Assembly (NCBI GenBank): GCA_049965515.1
Contig: JBMFWG010000001.1
Location: 72,170-136,169 of the forward strand
DNA: 64,000 nucleotides
Reading direction: 5' to 3'
Origin: UBA4572 sp049965515
GTDB taxonomy: Bacteria > Nitrospirota > Leptospirillia > Leptospirillales > Leptospirillaceae
The translations under genes and the position numbers were made by a program. Below are positions 45,257 to 52,586 of the stretch, in pieces (the stretch's first letter is position 1; every line of letters begins with the position of its first letter). Below the pieces are notes generated by a model. The model was not told where the DNA came from. It did no database searches and saw only the letters and a program-made list of their open reading frames with translations.

Positions 45257-45943
45257 CTATGATCGGACCTCGCATTCTTTCTTGAGTTCATCGGGGGACA
45301 GGGATTCAAGGCGCTTGAGGTCTCCCTCGAACGTTCCTGAATGAATCTGGTCAAGTCGGTGTCTAAGATTCGGCGGAAAGGGGAGCTCTTTCGCCCCATA
45401 GGCACGACGGGCATAGAGAGCAATCTCATGAGGGGCCATTTCTGCAATGCACCGAGAGACACACAAACCGCACATGACGCAGCTGAATGTAAGATCGGCC
45501 ACTGCCTTGAAATCTCCAAAATTTGCTCTCCAGACGGAATCGCGCACATCAATTCCTTGCGGGCAAACCTCCGTGCAAGCATTGCAATTCCGGCATGTGG
45601 CAGACTCCGGATAATAGGTAAAGAGCTCTTCCTTCGGGTCGGTCAGTCCTGCAACATCATAATGAGCCCGCTGGATGGGATAGGAGTCGAGCATGGAAAA
45701 GCTCATCCCTTCCGAGACAAGCGTCTGACAGGCCAAGGCATTTCGGAGACGGAAGTCACCTTCAATGCGGTAGACCGTCGCACAGGCTCCACAAACTCCT
45801 CCGAGACAACCCACCCCATGGATCACTTCATGGCCGGTATACCACATGGCCTGAACCATGGTCGACCCTTGAGGGACACTATATTCTCGACCGTTAATGG
45901 ACACACGGACCATCGTACCGATCTCTTCATTCTGACTTTCCAT
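45257..45943 (-). CDS. frdB: Fumarate reductase iron-sulfur subunit with two 4Fe-4S motifs
   Basis: The 228 residues start at ATG 45943 (GGGAGG upstream; the frame is open to 46096). A [2Fe-2S] ferredoxin domain uses Cys46, Cys51, Cys54 and Cys72. Then come two full CxxCxxCxxxC motifs, Cys117-120-123-127 and Cys155-158-161-165. Ordinary SdhB/FrdB has one [4Fe-4S] and one [3Fe-4S] centre, so this one resembles thiol:fumarate reductase or HdrC-type proteins more than canonical SdhB. It pairs with frdA. Confidence 0.88.
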   Translation of the reverse strand: MESQNEEIGTMVRVSINGREYSVPQGSTMVQAMWYTGHEVIHGVGCLGGVCGACATVYRIEGDFRLRNALACQTLVSEGMSFSMLDSYPIQRAHYDVAGLTDPKEELFTYYPESATCRNCNACTEVCPQGIDVRDSVWRANFGDFKAVADLTFSCVMCGLCVSRCIAEMAPHEIALYARRAYGAKELPFPPNLRHRLDQIHSGTFEGDLKRLESLSPDELKKECEVRS

Positions 45944-46076
45944 GGTTGCCTCCCGAAAGCATATCCAACTGCTGACTTTCAAACCAAAAAAACGAAGAGA
46001 CGCCCACGCGAAGGAACCTCCCCGCTGATATCCAAATCTGATTCTGCACAAACATGTGAAAAGAGATTGATGGCCA

Positions 46077-46106
46077 ATATTACCAAAGTATCCCAAGATA
46101 ATTCAA
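46077..46106 (-). promoter_or_regulatory. Probable promoter of frdBA-sucCD
   Basis: TTGAAT (46101-46106) and TAATAT (46077-46082) lie on the minus strand with an 18-base spacer, about 135 bases ahead of frdB, in the 216-base space after the psiE-like gene. The rest of that space shows no clear structure. Confidence 0.55.
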
Positions 46107-46159
46107 TTGGATGTTACGGTCCAATCATAGACGTCATCGATCATAAGCGATTACCAGTC

Positions 46160-46708
46160 TTACTTTCCTTGTCTCTTTCCTCCCTCATCCTTTCTCCGCC
46201 GATACCATCCTCCCGGAAGAGTAGGATCGAGGAAGGGTTTCTTTTCCCTCGCTCCACTTGAGGGGTGGTAACGAATCGCGATGACACGCAAAATCGTCAA
46301 AGCAAGCAGAACCATTACCAGCTCGACATATCTTGATAAAGGCTCATTCGAAAACCAGGTCACAAGAGTCTCGGACAAGAGCACAGCCAGAACAGAGTCG
46401 ACGATATAGGTGACCTTTACCCGTCCCAAAGTAAAATAAGTCAGGATGGTCCGGGAGACTTCAAGGAGAGCAAGCAAAAGGAGAATATTGACGATCATTG
46501 ACTTGAGCAAAGAGAGAAGCCCTCTCTGTGCGTGAATGAAGGCCTGCTCGATTGTCTCCCAAATTCCCCAAACCATTGCAAGAAATTGAACGAGAAGAAG
46601 TGTCAAAAGAACAAGCTTGACCCCCCCAAGATACCAAGATGGGAATTTTTGCTCTATTTCTTCAAGTTGAGGAGGAATCGCAGGATTTGTAGTAGGCTCT
46701 TCAGACAA
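46160..46708 (-). CDS. PsiE-like membrane protein
   Basis: The 182-residue protein has four hydrophobic helices (about residues 29-48, 68-88, 98-116 and 124-144) and basic ends, like the phosphate-starvation-inducible PsiE family (assignment by pattern, moderate confidence). The start is TTG at 46708 with AAGGAG seven bases upstream. It lies between citryl-CoA lyase and frdB. No membrane anchor for the fumarate reductase is present nearby, but nothing shows that this protein is one. Confidence 0.75.
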   Translation of the reverse strand: MSEEPTTNPAIPPQLEEIEQKFPSWYLGGVKLVLLTLLLVQFLAMVWGIWETIEQAFIHAQRGLLSLLKSMIVNILLLLALLEVSRTILTYFTLGRVKVTYIVDSVLAVLLSETLVTWFSNEPLSRYVELVMVLLALTILRVIAIRYHPSSGAREKKPFLDPTLPGGWYRRRKDEGGKRQGK

Positions 46709-46758
46709 GGACCAACTCCTTTATTAAATTGAAAAGAATGATTCGAAGAAGAGGAGCA

Positions 46759-46787
46759 AATCTAGACATGCCATAAAACTTATTCAA
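46759..46787 (-). promoter_or_regulatory. Probable promoter of the PsiE-like gene
   Basis: TTGAAT (46782-46787), a 17-base spacer and TAGATT (46759-46764) on the minus strand, about 50 bases before the TTG start at 46708 and just after the citryl-CoA lyase terminator. Confidence 0.5.
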
Positions 46788-46827
46788 GAATGACCCAAGT
46801 TTGTTTCGGCAAGATCAGGAACGATGG

Positions 46828-46856
46828 AAAAAACGGAGGGGACGGACGTCCCCTCC
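46828..46856 (-). terminator. Rho-independent terminator after citryl-CoA lyase
   Basis: The minus strand reads GGAGGGGACG-TC-CGTCCCCTCC (arms 46847-46856 and 46835-46844) followed by a G and six Ts. The ten-pair GC-rich stem (the inner pairs probably open to form a loop) starts 12 bases after the lyase stop. Confidence 0.88.
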
Positions 46857-46868
46857 TGGTATGGAAGA

Positions 46869-47666
46869 CTAACGGGTCCCAGGAACAGGGCGAACAGGGG
46901 TCCCATCATAAGCATAGGTTCCCTCTTCAAGGCGGCGAAATGGTTTTTCGCGCTCCCACTCCTCAACCACATGAGCAACAAGCCCTGGGATTCGGCCAAT
47001 GATAAATAGTCCCTTTCCGTTTTTCCAGGAAAGACCCATCTCTGAGATCACCGCAGCAATCATCCCGTCGACATTCAATGGTAGATTTTTGCCACTCTTC
47101 GCTTCAAGCTCATCCTGGACAGCCACGGCAAACTCGACAAAACGACCCATATATCCATACTCCTTCGCGAGCTCGAGAAGTCGGAGTGTTCGGGGATCAC
47201 GTTTGTAAAGTTTGTGACCATAGCCGGGAAGACGTTTTTTCTTCTTGTCGAACTCCTCGACCACCGACTTGGCATGCGCGCGAATATCGACAACATTTGC
47301 CGGGAAATTCTCCTGATAGATCCGGGCGCACTGCTCAATAGCCCCCCCGTGGGAATCTCCCAGCGTCAGAACACCGGCACCAACCGCCGCATTCAGGGGA
47401 TTTCCTCCGGAGAAAACGGTTCTTGCCGCCACAACAGAGGGTGGCCCAATTCCGTTGTCGATGCAGGCAACCAACATCGCTTCCATCATCTTTTTCTCAC
47501 GCTCTGTAGGAAGCTCTCCCTTGAGAATCAAAAAAATTGCTTCGGCAAAGGACACTCGTCCCACAAGGTCATCAAGGGGATAGCCTCGAACTACCGGCTT
47601 TCCATCCACCTGCCCACCAACACGGGTTTTCCAGTTCAGTTCCTTTCCTTGAGACTCTTTGCTCAT
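46869..47666 (-). CDS. ccl: Citryl-CoA lyase
   Basis: The 265-residue protein matches the catalytic part of citrate synthase (LTLGDSHGGAIEQ, LPGYGHKLYKRDPR, NVDGMIAAV) but lacks the N-terminal half of a normal citrate synthase. This size and pattern is that of citryl-CoA lyase, which splits citryl-CoA to acetyl-CoA and oxaloacetate in the Hydrogenobacter-type rTCA cycle. The ATG at 47666 has AAAGGAATT upstream. It is only 37 bases beyond the aconitase terminator. Confidence 0.92.
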   Translation of the reverse strand: MSKESQGKELNWKTRVGGQVDGKPVVRGYPLDDLVGRVSFAEAIFLILKGELPTEREKKMMEAMLVACIDNGIGPPSVVAARTVFSGGNPLNAAVGAGVLTLGDSHGGAIEQCARIYQENFPANVVDIRAHAKSVVEEFDKKKKRLPGYGHKLYKRDPRTLRLLELAKEYGYMGRFVEFAVAVQDELEAKSGKNLPLNVDGMIAAVISEMGLSWKNGKGLFIIGRIPGLVAHVVEEWEREKPFRRLEEGTYAYDGTPVRPVPGTR

Positions 47667-47702
47667 CCGAATTCCTTTCGATAAAGTGATCAGGAAAAAG
47701 GC

Positions 47703-47732
47703 AAAAAAAGGGGACCGTATTCAACGGTCCCC
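47703..47732 (-). terminator. Rho-independent terminator between aconitase and citryl-CoA lyase
   Basis: On the minus strand GGGGACCGT-TGAAT-ACGGTCCCC (arms 47724-47732 and 47710-47718) is followed by seven Ts. It lies 18 bases after the aconitase stop and ends only about 36 bases before the lyase ATG, so partial read-through may set the ratio of the two enzymes. Confidence 0.9.
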
Positions 47733-47750
47733 CAGGAATGATAAACGATC

Positions 47751-49673
47751 CTATCGAGAACGACTCTTGACGTAGGCCAAGGTGCCTCCAGCACGCACAA
47801 TTTCAAGGTCACGAGCCGTCAATGAGTGCTTCACTGGGATCTCGATTTTCTTTGTCAGATTCTTCAGGACAAGATTTCCTTTTTCAAGCCCTGCCGTGCT
47901 GAACTCAAGCTGATCATCTCGATCAATCTTGTCGTAGTCGGCCTCGTTAACAAAAGTCAAGGGAAGAATTCCAAAGTTGATCAGATTGGCCAGGTGAATA
48001 CGGGCAAATCCCTTCACAATGACAGCCTTCACCCCTAGGTACATAGGGGCAAGAGCCGCATGCTCACGACTTGAGCCCTGTCCATAGTTGGCCCCGCCAA
48101 CAATAAAACCACCCCCCGCTTCCTTGGCTCGCTTGGGGAACGTCGGATCAACCGACTCAAAAACATACTGGGAGATCGCCGGAACATTCGAGCGAAGCGG
48201 GAGAACCTTGGCGCCTGCCGGCATGATGTGATCGGTCGTGATGTTGTCTCCGACCTTGAGAAGAACCGAACCTGTCACCGTCTCGGAAATTCGGTCACGG
48301 GTTGGAAGAGGCTTGATGTTAGGCCCACGCAGGACTTCGATACCAGCACCATCCTTCGGTGGAAAAATCATCATCCTGTCATCAAGAACATACTTTTCCG
48401 GGAGGTCCACAGCCTTCGGAGCCACCCCCAGATCTCTGGGGTCGGTGATCACACCCGTAATGGCACAGGCCGCAGCCACTTCAGGGCTTGCAAGATAAAC
48501 CTTGGCATCCTTGGTTCCGGAGCGTCCTTCAAAGTTCCGATTAAAGGTTCTCACAGAAACCCCGCCAGAGGGGGGAGCAAAGCCCATTCCAATGCATGGA
48601 CCGCATGCAGACTCAAGCAGGCGGGCTCCCGACGTGATAAGATCGCCCAAGACTCCATTTTGGGAGATCATCTCCAGTGTCTGACGGGATCCTGGGGAAA
48701 ACCCAAGGCTAACGGAAGGATGGACCGTCTTCCCCTTCATGATGGCCGCGATTCCCAGAAGGTCCTTGTAGGAAGAATTCGTGCAGGAACCAATGGCCAC
48801 CTGGCTAACAGGAATTCCCGCAATTTCTCGGACCTTGACAACATTGTCCGGAGAGTGAGGCTGGGCGATCAAGGGCTCAAGGGTGTTTAGATCGATCTCA
48901 ACGGTCTCATCGTAGGCTGCACCAGGATCTGCGGCTAAAGCCACATAATCATTCTCACGTCCCTGGGCTTTAAGGTATTTTCGAGTTTGGTCGTCAGAGG
49001 GAAAGATAGAGGTGGTTGCCCCCAGCTCTGCACCCATATTGGTAATGGTTGAGCGTTCGGGAACCGACAGGCTCGCCACACCTTCTCCTCCATACTCAAA
49101 AATCTTGCCGACGCCTCCCTTGACTGTCAGACGACGAAGAAGCTCGAGAATGACATCCTTGGCGGAGACAAAGGGCTGAAGCTTTCCGGTCAGCCTTACA
49201 AGAACAACCTTGGGCATGGCCGTGTAAAAAGGCTCACCCCCCATGGCAAGAGCGACATCTAGACCACCCGCACCGATGGCAATCATACCGAGCCCCCCGT
49301 TGGTAGGGGTGTGGCTATCCGACCCGAGAAGGGTTTTTCCTGGCTTACCGAAACGTTCGAGATGAACCTGATGGCAAATTCCATTTCCGGGGCGGGAAAA
49401 GACGATTCCATATCGAGCAGCGACGGTCTGAAGGTAACGATGATCGTCCGCATTCTCAAACCCGGTCTGGAGCATATTATGGTCGACGTAGGAGACCGAG
49501 AGCTCGGTCTTTACCCGATCAAGTCCAAGGGCCTCAAACTGAAGGTAAGACATGGTTCCAGTGGCATCCTGGGTCAGGGTCTGATCGATACGGATTGCCA
49601 CTTCCTTTCCGGCAACCATTTCTCCGGAAACCAAGTGATTCTTGAAGATTTTCTGGGTCAGGTTAAGCGCCAT
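47751..49673 (-). CDS. acn: Aconitate hydratase (short single-chain type)
   Basis: The 640-residue aconitase is shorter than the roughly 890-residue AcnA form and resembles the compact aconitases of Aquificales and anaerobes. Cluster cysteines are seen in AIGSCTNSSYKDL and ESACGPCIGMG; the swivel domain has GGANYGQGSSREHAA. It interconverts isocitrate and citrate for the rTCA cycle. The ATG at 49673 has AAGGAG upstream. The 240 bases ahead of it contain the terminator of the ccs operon; a separate promoter is expected but not clear. Confidence 0.95.
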   Translation of the reverse strand: MALNLTQKIFKNHLVSGEMVAGKEVAIRIDQTLTQDATGTMSYLQFEALGLDRVKTELSVSYVDHNMLQTGFENADDHRYLQTVAARYGIVFSRPGNGICHQVHLERFGKPGKTLLGSDSHTPTNGGLGMIAIGAGGLDVALAMGGEPFYTAMPKVVLVRLTGKLQPFVSAKDVILELLRRLTVKGGVGKIFEYGGEGVASLSVPERSTITNMGAELGATTSIFPSDDQTRKYLKAQGRENDYVALAADPGAAYDETVEIDLNTLEPLIAQPHSPDNVVKVREIAGIPVSQVAIGSCTNSSYKDLLGIAAIMKGKTVHPSVSLGFSPGSRQTLEMISQNGVLGDLITSGARLLESACGPCIGMGFAPPSGGVSVRTFNRNFEGRSGTKDAKVYLASPEVAAACAITGVITDPRDLGVAPKAVDLPEKYVLDDRMMIFPPKDGAGIEVLRGPNIKPLPTRDRISETVTGSVLLKVGDNITTDHIMPAGAKVLPLRSNVPAISQYVFESVDPTFPKRAKEAGGGFIVGGANYGQGSSREHAALAPMYLGVKAVIVKGFARIHLANLINFGILPLTFVNEADYDKIDRDDQLEFSTAGLEKGNLVLKNLTKKIEIPVKHSLTARDLEIVRAGGTLAYVKSRSR

Positions 49674-49830
49674 TGCTTAATCTCCTTGGGGGAATGGGTC
49701 TGATTTCTCCGGGAAAGACTTTCGGCTCATACAATGAGTCACCCCGGAAATCCTCTGGGATCTCCGCAAAGTCGAACAATAACGGGATTCTAGAATTTGC
49801 GTCTAAACATTATGCCATGGAATTATCACC

Positions 49831-49880
49831 AAAAAAAAGCCCCTGTTCTCCCCATCGATCAAGTGGGGGAAACAAGGGCT
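49831..49880 (-). terminator. Strong rho-independent terminator of the ccsAB operon
   Basis: On the minus strand a 17-position stem (arms 49864-49880 and 49838-49854, one mismatch and two G-U pairs) with a nine-base loop is followed by a run of Ts (49831-49837). It lies about 34 bases after the small membrane protein gene. Confidence 0.88.
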
Positions 49881-49913
49881 AAAAATAGGAATAAGGAATT
49901 GGGAATTAGTGCA

Positions 49914-50078
49914 TTACGGCCAGAGGTGCGTGGAAGAACCAGGAAGCCATCCCGTCATGTGATTGGCTTTCTCCGCTCCCTGCCCAAGGAAGATGATGTA
50001 AAAGAGGAGCCCTGCAAGAATCGCGATTCCCCCAATAATTGCAGGACCTGTTGCCATCTGCGCTCTTTCTTCTGCCAT
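49914..50078 (-). CDS. 54-residue single-helix membrane protein in the citryl-CoA synthetase operon
   Basis: The minus strand encodes 54 residues starting MAEERAQMATGPAIIGG and with one hydrophobic helix at about residues 12-32 (AIIGGIAILAGLLFYIIFLG), ending NHMTGWLPGSSTHLWP. ATG 50078 has GGTGAAGG six bases upstream. It follows ccsB by 36 bases and is closed by a terminator, so it is the third gene of the ccsAB transcript. I recognise no family. Being short, it is easily missed. Confidence 0.72.
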   Translation of the reverse strand: MAEERAQMATGPAIIGGIAILAGLLFYIIFLGQGAEKANHMTGWLPGSSTHLWP

Positions 50079-50114
50079 TTGCCTTCACCCCCATTCGTTG
50101 TGACGTGCGTTCCC

Positions 50115-51098
50115 CTAGATCGTTGTATATAGGGGCTTAACGTGCTCGGTCGTGCTGTCCTCAAAGTCCCGAGGAACACCGAGCGACTCGATCGCCTTCA
50201 CCAAGTCATGATAATAGAAGGCGACCTTCACTGGAAATTTCTTTCCGGCAGCTTCAAGGCGGGAAATTTTATCAGTCGCTTTCCCCATGCCCCGCTCCAC
50301 AATTGCTCCGGCATGTCCGAAAGCCACACCCTCAGGCATTCTCTCCTGAAATCTTCCCGAGATAAAGGCTGCAACGGGCTTGTCGAAGCCGCCCGAAGTA
50401 ATGAGGTCGGCAACTTGCTCTTCGTAAGCCCCTCCGGGCTCTCCGAGCATAACGACAGCCTTGACTTTCGGATCTCCCTTGATTTGCTTCAATACATCTG
50501 AGTAGGTCGTATTGGAGATGATATCACCACCGATAGCCAAAGCCATATAGGTTCCCCATCCACGGCGTTTGAACATCTCCGCAGTCGTCACGGTCAGACC
50601 GCCACTCTTTGAAATGACGACAATACCGCCATCCCTAAAGGCGACAGAAGGATCTTTTCCCCCGATAGCCCCAATCCGGCCCACCGAAGGAACGAAGCAC
50701 CCCAAACTGGTCCCACCGACGACAATGGCCCCACGACGCTCTTTTTCCTGAAAAATAATCTCGGAGTCGCGAATTGGCACATGTTCTGTGATAATATACA
50801 ACACCCTGATACCATTGTCGAGACATTCCATCACCGCGTCAAGAACCGAAACAGGAGGAACATAGATAAGTGCGGTATTAAGGAGCTTGCCCACCTTCGG
50901 ATCTTTTACAGCCTCTGCCAAGGTGTCAAACACGGGCACGGGAAGTTCTGTGCTTCCACCTTTTCCTGGGGTAATTCCTGCCTTAATAATACCTGGATAC
51001 AGAGCCTCAGATTCCTTGATTACCTGGGATGCTTCGCGTCCGGTAGCACCAATCACCACAACGCCAGTTTTTTCGTTAAGATAAACGGTTCCTCTCAA
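50115..51098 (-). CDS. ccsB: Citryl-CoA synthetase small subunit
   Basis: This 327-residue homologue of SucD/ATP-citrate lyase has a CoA-binding fold (VVVIGATGREASQVIKE) and the phospho-histidine loop GHAGAIVERGMGKATDK. With CcsA it activates citrate to citryl-CoA with ATP. Its divergence from the SucD encoded at 41521-42438, and its place beside ccsA, aconitase and citryl-CoA lyase, support citryl-CoA rather than succinyl-CoA synthetase. The TTG at 51098 has GGAGG seven bases upstream. Confidence 0.92.
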   Translation of the reverse strand: MRGTVYLNEKTGVVVIGATGREASQVIKESEALYPGIIKAGITPGKGGSTELPVPVFDTLAEAVKDPKVGKLLNTALIYVPPVSVLDAVMECLDNGIRVLYIITEHVPIRDSEIIFQEKERRGAIVVGGTSLGCFVPSVGRIGAIGGKDPSVAFRDGGIVVISKSGGLTVTTAEMFKRRGWGTYMALAIGGDIISNTTYSDVLKQIKGDPKVKAVVMLGEPGGAYEEQVADLITSGGFDKPVAAFISGRFQERMPEGVAFGHAGAIVERGMGKATDKISRLEAAGKKFPVKVAFYYHDLVKAIESLGVPRDFEDSTTEHVKPLYTTI

Positions 51099-51125
51099 GT
51101 CTCATCCTCCATTATGGTGACGGTC

Positions 51126-52376
51126 CTAGACAATCTGCTCAGGCTTATATCCCGCATGCTTTATTAAAAGGTCCTTCAAACGGATCGGCGCTTCGGTAAT
51201 GGGAAGCTGTGAATCGTAGATTTCTCCACGAATTCCATTCCTGACAAAACATTCGTGAAGCATCTTCAAACCCTTAACATACTCTGGACCGGAGCGGCGG
51301 ACCACCCAAATAAGATTCTTGTCAAGTTTTCCTTCGGCATTCATGTCATCGAGAGCCTTTGCAAGTCCTTCGCCCAAGGTGACATCAATTCTTGTATTGC
51401 TTGCCGTCCCACCACAAACGAGAACCCCCTTGATACCTGGCTTCGAAAGGATGACCCGGGAGATCCTGTACATTTTTTCAGCCGGAGGATTGCCTCCAAT
51501 ATCTGTCAGGTTTGCAATTCTTAGTCCCGCTTCAATCGCCGTTTCAGCCGTGACGGTAGAGCCACCTCCACCGAAGGTCATCATTGCGATATCACCGTCA
51601 AGCTCCACATAGGATCCTGCCTTCCCGCGATGGTCTCCTTGATCGATCAGAATCGCGTCCTGCTCCCGCTGAGTCATGGGACGTCCCTGAGCACTTCTTG
51701 CGCCATAGACTACGGCAGGGTTTACTGAGGCATCATCATCGAGAATAACGACCGCATCGGCCGCTACAATCTTGCGCTTATCACCCGTACGAGCCACCAC
51801 AAGGGGATTGATTTCAAGAAGACGGCATTCCGCACCTACGAATGCATTATAAACACTAACAATTACCTCAGAGAGGGGGCGAAGAAGATCCTTGTCTGAA
51901 AACCCTATACCTGTAAGAAACTGCCTGATTTGGTAGGGGTAGACTGAGCGAACATCAGAAATAACATGGGTATGAATGAGCTTGGGATCGATCTCTTCAA
52001 CGTCCATCCCGCCGTGCTCGCTGAATATGATGGCCGGAGCTCTATCTTTTGTAGAATAGGTTACAGAAAGGTAGAATTCTTTTTCAATATCGAGCTTCTC
52101 TTCGACCAGTGCGCCAATGGACTTTTCTCCATAAACCTCGCGCGTCGCCAAATCCCCGACGACATCCGAAACCTTTGCCTTGTCAGAAACGACCTTGACC
52201 GCGCCGGCCTTTCCTCTTTTTCCGACGAGAACCATCGACTTCACGACAACGCCGGGCTCTTTCTCCACAAACTGTTTGACGGCATCATTCATCTCCGTCG
52301 CAAAGATATAGCGAGGAACAGGGATTTTGTATTTTTTGAAGATTGCGCCAAGGGCCTCATGCTCGTAAAGCTTCAT
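51126..52376 (-). CDS. ccsA: Citryl-CoA synthetase large subunit
   Basis: The 416-residue ATP-grasp protein resembles SucC/ATP-citrate lyase N-terminal part (MKLYEHEALGAIFKKYKIP, VLVGKRGKAGAVKVV, LLEINPLVVARTGD, VLVCGGTASNTRID). It pairs with CcsB as in Hydrogenobacter. The replacement of the SucC GGI(V/A)RC segment by GGTASNTRID is one visible difference from the SucC at 42435-43622. The ATG at 52376 has AAGGAG ten bases upstream and a good promoter beyond. Confidence 0.92.
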   Translation of the reverse strand: MKLYEHEALGAIFKKYKIPVPRYIFATEMNDAVKQFVEKEPGVVVKSMVLVGKRGKAGAVKVVSDKAKVSDVVGDLATREVYGEKSIGALVEEKLDIEKEFYLSVTYSTKDRAPAIIFSEHGGMDVEEIDPKLIHTHVISDVRSVYPYQIRQFLTGIGFSDKDLLRPLSEVIVSVYNAFVGAECRLLEINPLVVARTGDKRKIVAADAVVILDDDASVNPAVVYGARSAQGRPMTQREQDAILIDQGDHRGKAGSYVELDGDIAMMTFGGGGSTVTAETAIEAGLRIANLTDIGGNPPAEKMYRISRVILSKPGIKGVLVCGGTASNTRIDVTLGEGLAKALDDMNAEGKLDKNLIWVVRRSGPEYVKGLKMLHECFVRNGIRGEIYDSQLPITEAPIRLKDLLIKHAGYKPEQIV

Positions 52377-52460
52377 TCTCGTCTGACTCCTTTTGGGGGT
52401 CGTTGGGGGCGATATGTCCGGATATGATACTTCCGGATCCTGTCACAGAAATTTCGCAAC

Positions 52461-52490
52461 ATCATACTCAAACAAGCATGCGAGAGTCAA
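52461..52490 (-). promoter_or_regulatory. Promoter of the ccsAB operon
   Basis: On the minus strand TTGACT (52485-52490) is followed after 18 bases by TATGAT (52461-52466). The leader to ccsA is about 80 bases. The architecture is nearly the same as the hpnH promoter (TTGACA, 18 bases, TATGAT). Confidence 0.7.
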
Positions 52491-52517
52491 ACATTTCTCA
52501 GGGGTGGATTTAAACGA

Positions 52518-52547
52518 CTGACGAGGCCGCTTCCGACGTGGTAAAAT
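52518..52547 (+). promoter_or_regulatory. Possible promoter of the methyltransferase gene
   Basis: CTGACG (52518-52523), an 18-base spacer and TAAAAT (52542-52547), 40 bases before the ATG at 52587. It lies back to back with the ccsAB promoter. The match is moderate. Confidence 0.4.
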
Positions 52548-52586
52548 AAAAAAAATTTTAAGAAACCGCTATGGAGACCGACGCAT

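Noticed and set aside
45341..46261. Plus-strand open frame of 306 codons opposite frdB
   Set aside because: Shadow frame crossing the frdB promoter region; no start signal and no recognisable domain.
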